From Flavobacterium tegetincola DSM 22377 (GTDB lineage Bacteria > Bacteroidota > Bacteroidia > Flavobacteriales > Flavobacteriaceae), in assembly GCF_000425485.1 (NCBI RefSeq), contig NZ_KE384389.1, positions 90,992-154,991 of the forward strand: a stretch of DNA of 64,000 bases. The letters run 5' to 3'. The translations under genes were made by a program, and so were the position numbers. Within the stretch, counting starts at the first letter, position 1. Each line of letters opens with the position of its first letter. The notes beneath the pieces were generated by a model. The model saw nothing but the letters and a program-made list of their open reading frames with translations. It searched no databases and was not told where the DNA came from. Shown here in pieces: positions 1 through 8,088 of the stretch.

Positions 1-1093
1 CAATTTTCTAGCGAACAAAGAAGTTGGTTTTAAGGGTAGTCAAGTTTTGTCAATTGAAATGAATAATGAGGTAATTAAAGCTAAAAATGATGTTATTGAA
101 TCATTCGACGGTGTTAAAGCAATTTATCAAAAATATGAATTAATCAAGCAAGAAGTTTCGAAAGTAAAAGGTGTTCAAGGTGTCAATTCAGGAACATTTG
201 ATTTTGGAAATAACAGTAATTCATCGTCTCAGTTTACCTATAACGGCGTGGACATTCAAGCTCAAAATATGGCTGTAGATTTAGGAATGTTGGAGATGAT
301 GCAAATCAAAATAGTACAAGGTCGAAGTTTCTCTTCGAAATTTGCTTCAGATACTATAAGTTCGATGATGGTAAATGAGACGGCGATGCGAATGATGAAT
401 GAGAAAAACCCGATTGGGAAAGAGGTAAATTGGAACGACAAAAAGTTGACTATCATTGGTGTTGTAAGTGACTTTAATTTATACAGTCCACAATCTAAAG
501 TGCCTCCCATGGCATTTTTTCACCTCAAAACAATTGGATGGTTGTCCTATAATATGAATAAAATATATGTAAAAGTTGATGGGGAAAACATGGAACAAAC
601 TATTGCTGGAATTGAGCAGTTTTGGCAAGAAAACAGCGATTCAGATTACCCATTTTCGTATGATTTTGTAGATAAAAAATATGCACGAACGTATCAAATG
701 TATGTGAACCAAAAGAATCTATTTTCCTTATTGAATTTTATTGTGATTTTGATTGCTCTATTTGGCTTGTTTGCCTTGGCGAGTTATTCGATTCAAAGGA
801 GAATGAAAGAAATTGCCATCCGAAAAACGCTTGGTGCTGAAACGAATGTTTTGCTGATTTCGCTTTCAAAACAGTATGTAGTCTTTTGCGTCATTGGCTT
901 TTTAATAGCGGTGTTTCCAGCCTATTATTTACTGAATCAATGGTTGGAAAACTTTGCTTCTAGAATTGAAATTTCAATTTTGCCTTTCATAATTGGATTC
1001 TTTGTATTGCTACTATTGACTTTAGTTGTAGTGCTTACTCGAGCTTATCAAGCTACGAAAGTCGATGTTTTGAAGTATTTGAAATATGAATAA
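1..1093 (+). CDS. MacB/FtsX-type ABC transporter permease, C-terminal part (5' end outside window)
   Basis: The reading frame is open from the first bases, so the real start lies upstream of the window. What remains is a periplasmic MacB-type core domain followed by an FtsX permease domain. Three hydrophobic segments lie near nt 710-785, 880-950 and 980-1055. Between the first two is the signature KEIAIRKTLGAE, typical of FtsX permeases that couple to a cytoplasmic ATPase. The family moves or senses substrates at the inner membrane and acts with a periplasmic adaptor and a TolC-like channel. The next gene is TolC-like, which fits an efflux or export operon. The ATPase and adaptor are not in the window, and the substrate cannot be told. 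Confidence 0.85.
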   Translation, partial: NFLANKEVGFKGSQVLSIEMNNEVIKAKNDVIESFDGVKAIYQKYELIKQEVSKVKGVQGVNSGTFDFGNNSNSSSQFTYNGVDIQAQNMAVDLGMLEMMQIKIVQGRSFSSKFASDTISSMMVNETAMRMMNEKNPIGKEVNWNDKKLTIIGVVSDFNLYSPQSKVPPMAFFHLKTIGWLSYNMNKIYVKVDGENMEQTIAGIEQFWQENSDSDYPFSYDFVDKKYARTYQMYVNQKNLFSLLNFIVILIALFGLFALASYSIQRRMKEIAIRKTLGAETNVLLISLSKQYVVFCVIGFLIAVFPAYYLLNQWLENFASRIEISILPFIIGFFVLLLLTLVVVLTRAYQATKVDVLKYLKYE

Positions 1094-1111
1094 TGCAATG
1101 TCAGTTTAATA

Positions 1112-1187
1112 AAAAAGGAACGCAGATTGGAGCAATTGGAATAATTTTTAAAATCACTCTAATTTCTTAAATCTGTGTTTCAATAAA
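1112..1187. repeat. Imperfect inverted repeat of the CAGATT...AATCTGTG type
   Basis: The 100-bp gap between the permease and TolC-like genes holds CGCAGATTGG on the left and TTAAATCTGTGTTT on the right. These arms are partly complementary and resemble the better conserved copies at 34921-35016 and 63430-63488. This is likely a degenerate member of a dispersed intergenic family. Confidence 0.45.
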
Positions 1188-1196
1188 ATATCAAAG

Positions 1197-2489
1197 ATGA
1201 AAATTCTATTTAGTTTGCTGTTAGTTATAGCAGTTCAGTTTGCTAACGGCCAAAGCACTATTTGGTCGTTGCAAAACTGTATTGATGCCGGATTAGAAAA
1301 CAATATTGCAGTAAAAATTCAAAAATTGGAAGTAAAAAGAACCCAAAAATCAAGGGTTTCGATGCTGAATGAATTGTTGCCAACGGTGAGTTTGTTTGGA
1401 AGTCAAAGCTATAATTTTGGTTCTACGATTGACCCAGGGACGAATGCTCGAGTGAGTTCTAACATTCAGTACGATAATTTTTACATGAATGCACAGATGA
1501 ATCTATTAGATTTTGGAGCGATTGCAACTGCACAGAAATCGAAAATTGGTATTGCATTGGCGAAAGCTGAACAAGAAATTGCTGAAAATGAATACAAACT
1601 TCAGATTTTAGAAAGTTTTTACCAAGCTCTTTTTACGCAAGAATTAGCTGAAATTCAAAGACAACAATTGGTAAACACGGAATTTAATTTAACTCGAATT
1701 GGTAAGGAAATAGAAATTGCCAGTAAACCTAAAAGTGATTTATACGACATACAATTTGCTTTTGCTCAAGAAGAAAAACAGTTGATGGAAACACAGCAAT
1801 TATTTGATATTCAAAAATTACAATTATTTCAATTGCTAAATGTGGAAGGTGTTGTTTTGGGAAATATTCAGTTGGAAAATCAACTTTTAAATGTAGAAAG
1901 TTCTTCCGCGGAAATTTCAAATCCAAAAATTAAAGGTGCTCAATTGGCGTATGAAAGTGCTCGAAAAGAAGTGCGTTTTCAGCAATCTAGGAAGTTGCCT
2001 ACGCTTTCTACATTCTATCAATTGTCTTCATTTTACTACAAACCTTTGAGTGATATGGATGGATTTGTGGAAAATTTCAGTAACCAAATGGGGAATAATA
2101 AAAACCAGCAAGTGGGTTTGCAACTTGCTGTTCCTGTATTTAACGGATTCAAAAATAATAAAGCAATTGTTTCTGCAAAAATTGAAACCGAGAAATCTAA
2201 ATTAAAGGTAGAGCAAGAAAATTTACAGTTGAATCAACAGCTTGAAATTGAAAATAAAAACAAAGAAAATTACTTTCTTGTTCAAGGGAAATTAGCTGAA
2301 GTTGTAGTATTTGCACAAGCATCTTTTAAAACGACTCAAGCAAAATTCACCTCCGGAAGTGTGGATGTATTTTCTTTTTCAATTGCTAAAAACAACTTAT
2401 TAACTTCGGAATTTGACCTGTTGAAAAACAAGTTGCAGAGCCAATATACGGTTCATAAAATCAATTTAATTCGTTCGAACGCCTTATAA
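1197..2489 (+). CDS. TolC family outer membrane efflux protein
   Basis: A 430-residue protein with a signal peptide (MKILFSLLLVIAVQFANGQ) and two TolC-type repeats of long amphipathic helices rich in Glu, Lys, Gln and Asn. Each repeat begins with the usual 'L..Ci..AL.NN..i' style opening (residues 25-45: SLQNCIDAGLENNIAVKIQ). TolC proteins form trimeric outer membrane channels with a periplasmic helical barrel and receive substrate from inner membrane pumps through an adaptor. The gene follows an FtsX/MacB-type permease by about 100 bp in the same direction, so the two probably belong to one export system. The substrate is unknown. Confidence 0.88.
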   Translation: MKILFSLLLVIAVQFANGQSTIWSLQNCIDAGLENNIAVKIQKLEVKRTQKSRVSMLNELLPTVSLFGSQSYNFGSTIDPGTNARVSSNIQYDNFYMNAQMNLLDFGAIATAQKSKIGIALAKAEQEIAENEYKLQILESFYQALFTQELAEIQRQQLVNTEFNLTRIGKEIEIASKPKSDLYDIQFAFAQEEKQLMETQQLFDIQKLQLFQLLNVEGVVLGNIQLENQLLNVESSSAEISNPKIKGAQLAYESARKEVRFQQSRKLPTLSTFYQLSSFYYKPLSDMDGFVENFSNQMGNNKNQQVGLQLAVPVFNGFKNNKAIVSAKIETEKSKLKVEQENLQLNQQLEIENKNKENYFLVQGKLAEVVVFAQASFKTTQAKFTSGSVDVFSFSIAKNNLLTSEFDLLKNKLQSQYTVHKINLIRSNAL

Positions 2490-2530
2490 ATTTCAGTTAT
2501 CGAAGTATCTAAAACTTTCGACGTACGGCA

Positions 2531-2561
2531 TTTGACTTTCAAGTATTTCAGACTATCTTTG
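2531..2561 (+). promoter_or_regulatory. Bacteroidetes-type promoter of mrp
   Basis: TTTG at 2531-2534 is followed after 19 bases by TATCTTTG at 2554-2561. This fits the flavobacterial consensus TTTG-N17-23-TANNTTTG recognised by the Bacteroidetes primary sigma factor. It lies 61 bases before the ATG at 2623. Confidence 0.6.
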
Positions 2562-2622
2562 CAATCAAAATTCAGTTTAAATAAATGCAACGTTTTTATA
2601 TTAGTTGCGCAATCTAAATATA

Positions 2623-3753
2623 ATGAAATTAGATAGAAAAGAAATACTTAAAGCGCTCGAAACAATTTCAGTTGCTGGAGAAGGTAAAAATATTGTAGAA
2701 AGTGGCGCGGTTAAAAACGTAGTAACTTTTGGCGAAGAAGCCGTAATTGATTTGGTACTTACAACACCGGCGATGCACATAAAAAAACGTGCGGAAGATG
2801 ATATTCGTAAATTAATACACGAGAAATTTTCACCAGACGCGAAAGTCAAAGTAAATATTAAAGTGGAAGCTCCTGAAAAAGCGAACGAAATAAAAGGAAA
2901 AGCGATTCCTGGTATTAAAAATATTATTGCCGTTGCTTCTGGAAAAGGAGGCGTTGGAAAATCGACTGTTACAGCAAACTTAGCGGTAACTTTAGCAAAA
3001 ATGGGATTCTCTGTTGGAGTTTTAGATGCTGATATTTACGGTCCATCGATGCCAATTATGTTTGATGTAGAAACTGCTAAACCGATTTCGGTGATGGTAG
3101 ATGGAAAATCAAAAATGAAACCGATTGAAAGTTATGAAGTAAAAATTCTTTCGATTGGATTTTTTACAGCACCAAGTCAAGCCGTAATTTGGAGAGGACC
3201 GATGGCTTCAAAAGCATTAAACCAAATGATTTTTGATGCAGATTGGGGTGATTTAGATTTCCTTTTAATTGATTTACCTCCAGGAACGGGTGATATTCAC
3301 CTTTCAATCATGCAATCATTGCCAATTACGGGTGCGGTTGTAGTTTCTACGCCACAAGCTGTAGCTTTGGCTGATGCCAAAAAAGGAGTTTCGATGTTTA
3401 TGTCGGATTCTATCAATGTTCCGGTTTTAGGAATTATTGAAAATATGGCTTATTTTACACCAGAAGAATTGCCTGATAATAAATATTACATCTTCGGAAA
3501 AGAAGGTGCTAAAAACTTAGCAGAGGATTTGAATGTACCATTTTTAGGAGAAGTTCCTTTGGTGCAATCCATTCGTGAAGCGGGAGACTACGGACGTCCA
3601 GGAGCTTTGCAATCGGGTTCAGTAGTGGAGAAAGTTTTTGAAGAAATTACTAGAAATGTAGTGCAAGAAACAGTGAATCGTAACGAAGCACTTCCAGCAA
3701 CTGAAGCAATTAAAATTACAACAATGGCGGGTTGTTCTGCTGTTAAGAAGTAG
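2623..3753 (+). CDS. Mrp/NBP35 (ApbC) family P-loop ATPase, Fe-S cluster carrier type
   Basis: This 376-residue protein has an N-terminal DUF59/MIP18-like domain (about residues 1-85) and a MinD/Mrp ATPase domain with the deviant Walker A motif GKGGVGKST (around residue 106), an Asp-rich switch (LDADIYGPSMP) and LIDLPPGTGD. Homologues load and transfer Fe-S clusters in the cytoplasm. The CPxC motif that binds the bridging cluster in E. coli ApbC is absent: the equivalent stretch reads ENMAYFTPEELPDNKYYIFG. I use the ATG at 2623 rather than an in-frame TTG at 2605, because the ATG gives the normal family N-terminus MKLDRKEIL. A NifU-type scaffold gene follows, supporting an Fe-S role. Confidence 0.9.
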   Translation: MKLDRKEILKALETISVAGEGKNIVESGAVKNVVTFGEEAVIDLVLTTPAMHIKKRAEDDIRKLIHEKFSPDAKVKVNIKVEAPEKANEIKGKAIPGIKNIIAVASGKGGVGKSTVTANLAVTLAKMGFSVGVLDADIYGPSMPIMFDVETAKPISVMVDGKSKMKPIESYEVKILSIGFFTAPSQAVIWRGPMASKALNQMIFDADWGDLDFLLIDLPPGTGDIHLSIMQSLPITGAVVVSTPQAVALADAKKGVSMFMSDSINVPVLGIIENMAYFTPEELPDNKYYIFGKEGAKNLAEDLNVPFLGEVPLVQSIREAGDYGRPGALQSGSVVEKVFEEITRNVVQETVNRNEALPATEAIKITTMAGCSAVKK

Positions 3754-3870
3754 TTTTTAAGTATTAAGATGTGAGTATTAAGTATCAAGACAGGAAGATA
3801 GAAGGATTTAGAGACAAAGGGATTGAAATATTCAATGAAAGTCCTAACTGCCATATTCTAATTCCCAGCT

Positions 3871-3904
3871 TGTAACCTAGAACCTAGAACGTACAACCTA
3901 GAAC
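3871..3904 (+). repeat. Degenerate short tandem repeat (CCTAGAAC units) before nifU-like gene
   Basis: Three imperfect copies of AACCTAGAAC run up to nine bases before the ATG at 3913. The 100 bases upstream (3765-3850) also look low-complexity, with AAGTATTAAG and GGAAGATAGAAGG units. It is one of several repeat tracts in this window that end just before a start codon. Confidence 0.6.
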
Positions 3905-3912
3905 AAATAAAA

Positions 3913-4152
3913 ATGAATACAGAAGAATTAACTCAGAATATTTTGAAAGCGTTAGACGAAATTCGTCCGTTTTTGAATTCGGATGGTGGTGATATTTCGC
4001 TTGTTGGAATTGAAGACGACAAGCACGTTACGGTTCGATTGGAAGGAGCTTGTACTTCTTGCAGTGTCAATCAAATGACATTGAAAGCAGGTGTAGAAAC
4101 GACTATCAAAAAATACGCTCCGCAAATAGAAACGGTAGTAAACATCGCTTAA
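3913..4152 (+). CDS. Small NifU-like (Nfu) C-terminal domain protein
   Basis: A 79-residue protein made only of the NifU C-terminal domain. The motif GACTSCSVNQMTLKAGVE holds the CxxC pair that binds a bridging 4Fe-4S cluster across a dimer, and NSDGGDISL is the usual early motif of the domain. Such proteins accept clusters and deliver them to target enzymes. It follows the Mrp ATPase gene in the same direction, and the ferredoxin reductase and ferredoxin genes come next, so this stretch reads as an Fe-S and electron-transfer group. A second, larger Nfu protein is encoded at 11146-12045. Confidence 0.9.
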   Translation: MNTEELTQNILKALDEIRPFLNSDGGDISLVGIEDDKHVTVRLEGACTSCSVNQMTLKAGVETTIKKYAPQIETVVNIA

Positions 4153-4304
4153 GTTTCAATAATTCATAAATTAAAACTGTAGTAGTAACTTGTTTTTAAA
4201 GTAAGAACAAGTTGCTAAATACAACTGACAAATATCATATTACAAGCGTGCTTAATTTACGAATTTTGCAGACAATTAAAATACGCTCGATAATTATTCA
4301 AAAA

Positions 4305-5357
4305 ATGATACAAACAGATATTCTTATAATAGGTGCCGGTCCAACAGGACTTTTTACTGTTTTTGAAGCCGGATTACTTAAATTAAAATGCCACATTTTG
4401 GACGCACTTCCTCAACCAGGTGGGCAGTTAACCGAATTATATCCAAAGAAACCCATTTTTGACATCCCCGGATTTCCTGAAGTTTTAGCAGGAGATTTGG
4501 TAGATAATTTGATGGAACAAATCAAGCAATTTCAACCAGGTTTTACACTTGGAGAACGTGCGGAAACCATTGATAAACAAGAAGACGGAACCTTTATTGT
4601 AACTTCTGATAAAGGGACTCAGATTCACGCGAATTCTGTTGCAATTGCAGGTGGATTGGGAAGTTTTGAACCTCGAAAACCACTTCTTGAAAATCTAAAT
4701 TTCTATGAAGATAAAGGAATAGAGTATTTTATCAAAGACCCAGAAAAATTTAGAAACAAACGCGTGGTGATTGCTGGAGGGGGCGATTCTGCATTAGATT
4801 GGAGTATCTTTTTATCAAATGTTGCTTCAGAAGTAACTTTGGTACACCGAAGAAATGAGTTTCGCGGTGCTTTAGATTCAGTTGAAAAAGTGCAAGAATT
4901 AAAAGACCTTGGGAAAATCCGATTAATTACTCCTGCCGAAGTAGTGGGATTAAAAGGAACAGAACATTTAGAAGGAATAGTTTTGGACGAAAATGGCGCT
5001 CAAAGAACAATTGAAACCGATTATTTAATTCCGCTTTTTGGGCTTACGCCAAAATTAGGACCTATTGCAAATTGGGGTTTAGAAATTGAAAAAAACGCAA
5101 TCAAAGTAGATAATTCATTAGATTATCAAACGAATATACCAGGAATTTACGCCATTGGTGATGTAAATACCTATCCGGGAAAATTGAAATTGATTTTGTG
5201 TGGTTTTCATGAAGCAACTTTAATGTGTCAGAGTGTTTATCAACGTATGAATCCAGGAAAGAAATATGTGTTGAAATATACGACGGTTTCTGGAATTGAT
5301 GGATTTGATGGAACAAGAAAAGAAGCCGAGAAAGCGGTTGTAAAAGCAATTAATTAA
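4305..5357 (+). CDS. Ferredoxin--NADP(+) reductase (thioredoxin-reductase-like type)
   Basis: A 350-residue two-dinucleotide-domain flavoprotein. The FAD-binding motif is IIGAGPTGLFTVFEAG at the N-terminus, the NAD(P) motif is VVIAGGGDSALDWS near the middle, and the second FAD motif is IYAIGDVNTYPGKLKL near the C-terminus. The redox CxxC of true thioredoxin reductases is missing, which matches the YumC-type ferredoxin-NADP reductase group. The ATG at 4305 starts exactly at MIQTDILIIGAG; the longer in-frame TTG extension (4212) is unlikely coding. The stop is followed one base later by the ferredoxin gene, so reductase and electron carrier are made together. Confidence 0.9.
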   Translation: MIQTDILIIGAGPTGLFTVFEAGLLKLKCHILDALPQPGGQLTELYPKKPIFDIPGFPEVLAGDLVDNLMEQIKQFQPGFTLGERAETIDKQEDGTFIVTSDKGTQIHANSVAIAGGLGSFEPRKPLLENLNFYEDKGIEYFIKDPEKFRNKRVVIAGGGDSALDWSIFLSNVASEVTLVHRRNEFRGALDSVEKVQELKDLGKIRLITPAEVVGLKGTEHLEGIVLDENGAQRTIETDYLIPLFGLTPKLGPIANWGLEIEKNAIKVDNSLDYQTNIPGIYAIGDVNTYPGKLKLILCGFHEATLMCQSVYQRMNPGKKYVLKYTTVSGIDGFDGTRKEAEKAVVKAIN

Positions 5358-5358
5358 T

Positions 5359-5688
5359 ATGGCACAAGACGTTAAAATAACCATAATTGACCGCGAAGGT
5401 GTTTCGCATGAAGTAGAAGCGCCAACGGATATGAACATGAATATCATGGAATTGGTTCGTGCTTATGAACTTGCTCCAGAAGGAACGATTGGTATTTGTG
5501 GCGGAATGGCCATGTGTGCTTCTTGTCAATGTTACGTGCTTAATGACGTGGCTTTGCCCGAAAAAAGTGACGATGAAGAAGCGATGTTGTCAGAAGCATT
5601 TAATGTAAAAGAGAACAGTCGACTGGGTTGTCAATTGCATATAACTGAAGATTTAGAAGGATTGAAATTAGAATTGGCTCCTGAATAA
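5359..5688 (+). CDS. 2Fe-2S ferredoxin (adrenodoxin/isc type)
   Basis: The 109-residue protein has four cluster cysteines in the order CGGMAMCASC (C-x5-C-x2-C) and, about 35 residues on, RLGCQLH. This is the vertebrate-type/ISC 2Fe-2S pattern. It probably accepts electrons from, or gives them to, the reductase encoded immediately upstream. The genes are separated by one base. A strong terminator follows the stop codon. Confidence 0.92.
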   Translation: MAQDVKITIIDREGVSHEVEAPTDMNMNIMELVRAYELAPEGTIGICGGMAMCASCQCYVLNDVALPEKSDDEEAMLSEAFNVKENSRLGCQLHITEDLEGLKLELAPE

Positions 5689-5711
5689 AACTGGGATTAT
5701 TATATAAATAG

Positions 5712-5748
5712 AAAAGGCGAAAACAATATTGTTTTCGCCTTTTTTGTG
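5712..5748. terminator. Bidirectional intrinsic terminator (ferredoxin / hemD)
   Basis: A perfect 16-bp palindrome (5712-5727 with 5728-5743, core AAGGCGAAAACAAT) is flanked by A-runs on the left and T-runs on the right. It lies between convergent genes and can stop transcription from both sides. Confidence 0.85.
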
Positions 5749-5763
5749 CTGCTTTTTTTGAAA

Positions 5764-6516
5764 CTATTTAGCTTCCTTATTTACTTTTGTAATGTATTTT
5801 TCAATAGCCATTGTCATTGATGGCGCTTCAGGCGTTGGAGCCATAATATCTACGACCAAGCCGCTATCTAAAGCTTCTTTTTGAGTGGTGCTTCCAAAGA
5901 CTGCAATTCTAGTGTTGTTCTGTTTGAAATCTGGAAAGTTTTTAAATAATGACTTGATTCCTGTTGGACTAAAGAACACCAAAATATCGTAATAAACATC
6001 TGCCAAATCTGACAAATCACTCATTACCGTTTTATATAATGTTGCTGCAGTCCAATTAACTTTAAGGTTGTCTAAAGTTTGTGGTGCATCAGCATTCAAT
6101 TGATCAGAAGCTGGAAGTAGGAACTTTTCATCTTTGTACTTTTTTATCAAGGAAGATAAATCAGCAAAGTCTTTTTGTCCTACATAAATTTTACGCTTTC
6201 TATAGACAACGTATTTTTGCAAATAAAAAGCAACTGCTTCTGATTGGCAGAAATATTTTAAATCTTCTGGAATCTTGTAACGCATTTCTTCAGCTACCCT
6301 GAAAAAATGATCCACTGAATTCTTACTTGTTAATATGATTGCAGTGTAATTTTTGAAATCAATTTTTTGAAGTCGAACGTCTTTTGCACTGACGCCTTCC
6401 ACATGGATAAATGGGCGAAAATCTACTTTTACTTTATGCTTTTGCTGCAGCTCGAAGTATGGTGAATTTTCTACTTTAGGTTCGGGTTGTGACACCAAAA
6501 TTGTTTTCACTTTCAT
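5764..6516 (-). CDS. hemD: Uroporphyrinogen-III synthase
   Basis: A 250-residue protein beginning MKVKTILVSQPEP, with the two-lobed HemD pattern: VSQPEP and ILTSKNSVDHFF in one lobe and VFFSPTGIKSLF plus AVFGSTTQKEA in the other. The enzyme closes hydroxymethylbilane into uroporphyrinogen III, the tetrapyrrole branch point. HemD sequences are poorly conserved, so the call rests on these motifs and length. I chose the ATG at 6516; the longer frame to 6594 would overlap the upstream gene. It lies 20 bases after the DUF4271 gene, a pairing I associate with Flavobacteriia. Confidence 0.83.
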   Translation of the reverse strand: MKVKTILVSQPEPKVENSPYFELQQKHKVKVDFRPFIHVEGVSAKDVRLQKIDFKNYTAIILTSKNSVDHFFRVAEEMRYKIPEDLKYFCQSEAVAFYLQKYVVYRKRKIYVGQKDFADLSSLIKKYKDEKFLLPASDQLNADAPQTLDNLKVNWTAATLYKTVMSDLSDLADVYYDILVFFSPTGIKSLFKNFPDFKQNNTRIAVFGSTTQKEALDSGLVVDIMAPTPEAPSMTMAIEKYITKVNKEAK

Positions 6517-6536
6517 GTTTGCTTTTTTCTTTTCCG

Positions 6537-7205
6537 CTATTTTTTTGTAAACCAGTAATAAACGAAATAGTAAGGTGCTATTTCGAGAGTGCAAAGATAC
6601 AAAATAAAATAAAACAACTTTCCAATTATGAATTTTTGATAAATTTTTAAAGAATTTAGATAACTCAAAATATTTGCTATTAAAACAAAGGAAATTAACA
6701 CATAAATTACCATTATTGATAGGTTATTCGTATAATAGAGCAACATGTTAATCGGTAACAAGCATAAAGAAATGTAAGTTCTGTAGTTAACTTTCTGTAA
6801 ATTATACTGCTCAATCAATTCTTCAAAGTCAAAAGCAACGGCTACGATTTTTTCAACTAAAAATTTACCTAATATAAAGACGCTGCAAATAGTAATTAAT
6901 TGTATAAATAAAACCCAATCGTATTTAGAAGCCAATCCCATGTAGTCTAATATCAATTGAATGAAAAAACTCATGGAAACAAATAGCACAAACATCAGTG
7001 CAATATTGAACCAACTCATCAATTGTGAGCTGTCTTTGTAGATTTTATTATACTTGTCAGAGACGATTAGTTTTGAGTAATCGGCAAATCGGTTTTCAAA
7101 AGCAGATTTGGTAATTGCAATTACGGCAAATGATAGTACAAATAGGAGGGTAGCCCAATCTTTACTTTGTATAATCCGTTCTTCTCCTAATAGTTCGCTT
7201 ATCAT
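6537..7205 (-). CDS. DUF4271 membrane protein
   Basis: A 222-residue protein with about six or seven hydrophobic segments, starting with WATLLFVLSFAVIAITKSAF. Length, hydropathy and position next to hemD match the DUF4271 family of Bacteroidetes, whose function is not known. It probably forms an operon with hemD (20-base gap). A link to heme biosynthesis would be inference from position only. Confidence 0.75.
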   Translation of the reverse strand: MISELLGEERIIQSKDWATLLFVLSFAVIAITKSAFENRFADYSKLIVSDKYNKIYKDSSQLMSWFNIALMFVLFVSMSFFIQLILDYMGLASKYDWVLFIQLITICSVFILGKFLVEKIVAVAFDFEELIEQYNLQKVNYRTYISLCLLPINMLLYYTNNLSIMVIYVLISFVLIANILSYLNSLKIYQKFIIGKLFYFILYLCTLEIAPYYFVYYWFTKK

Positions 7206-7301
7206 GGCGCAAAATTAGTGAATTTTTTAATGCTTCAGTATCATTTAGAATGTGGTTTTTGAATGATTTGATGGCTTTAAATGTTAATTAATACTGTTTT
7301 A

Positions 7302-7335
7302 TTGGTAGGCATCCGCTTGAAATAGTTTATTTTTG
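7302..7335 (+). promoter_or_regulatory. Probable promoter of the glycosyltransferase-dihydroorotase operon
   Basis: TATTTTTG at 7328-7335 matches the -7 consensus TANNTTTG, with TTGG at 7302-7305 as a possible -33 element at the long end of the spacing range. It lies about 20 bases before the ATG at 7356. Confidence 0.5.
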
Positions 7336-7355
7336 TTGACGAAATTTAGAAACTT

Positions 7356-8081
7356 ATGAATCACGGAATCGTTATCATTCCTACATACAATGAAATAGAG
7401 AACATTGAAGGCATCATCAGAGCGGTTTTGTCTTTGCACAAGCCTTTTCATATTCTTGTTGTAGACGATAATTCGCCTGACGGAACCGCAAAAAAAGTGG
7501 TTCAGTTGCAACTTGAGTTTCCGGAACGCCTTCATATTGAAAATAGAACTAAGAAGTCCGGTTTAGGAACGGCTTACGTTCACGGTTTTAGATGGGCTTT
7601 GGCGCGCGACTATGATTATGTTTTTGAAATGGACGCTGATTTTTCTCACAATCCCCAGGATTTAGAAAAATTGTATGATGCATGTCATTTGGGAATGAAG
7701 GACGTGGCCATTGGTTCAAGATACGTAACAGGTGTTAATGTAGTGAACTGGCCGTTAAGCCGTGTGTTGTTATCTTACTTTGCCTCAGTGTATGTGCGAT
7801 TAATTACTGGTATGGAAATACACGATGCTACCGCCGGATTTATGTGTTACCGCCGAGAAGTGTTGGAAAAAATCAATTTAGACCGCATAAAATTTGTAGG
7901 TTATGCGTTTCAAATTGAAATGAAATACCGTTCGTATGCCAAAAAATTTGAACTTTATGAAGTTCCAATAATTTTTACAGACCGCGCTCGAGGTCAGTCT
8001 AAAATGAGTGGCGCCATTATCAAAGAAGCTATTTTTGGCGTAATTGCCTTAAGAATAAAAAAAATGTTTAATCGACTATAG
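7356..8081 (+). CDS. Polyprenol monophosphomannose synthase-like glycosyltransferase (GT2)
   Basis: A 241-residue soluble GT-A glycosyltransferase. LVVDDNSPDGTAKKV and FEMDADFSHNPQDL carry the Asp residues that bind sugar nucleotide and metal, and RYVTG and DATAGFMCYRREVL are typical of the dolichyl-phosphate mannose synthase group. It would transfer a hexose to a polyprenyl phosphate at the inner leaflet of the membrane, giving a donor for periplasmic glycosylation. There is no C-terminal membrane domain, as in the short Dpm1 type. The dihydroorotase gene begins seven bases after the stop, so the two are cotranscribed. Confidence 0.87.
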   Translation: MNHGIVIIPTYNEIENIEGIIRAVLSLHKPFHILVVDDNSPDGTAKKVVQLQLEFPERLHIENRTKKSGLGTAYVHGFRWALARDYDYVFEMDADFSHNPQDLEKLYDACHLGMKDVAIGSRYVTGVNVVNWPLSRVLLSYFASVYVRLITGMEIHDATAGFMCYRREVLEKINLDRIKFVGYAFQIEMKYRSYAKKFELYEVPIIFTDRARGQSKMSGAIIKEAIFGVIALRIKKMFNRL

Positions 8082-8088
8082 AGTTATT

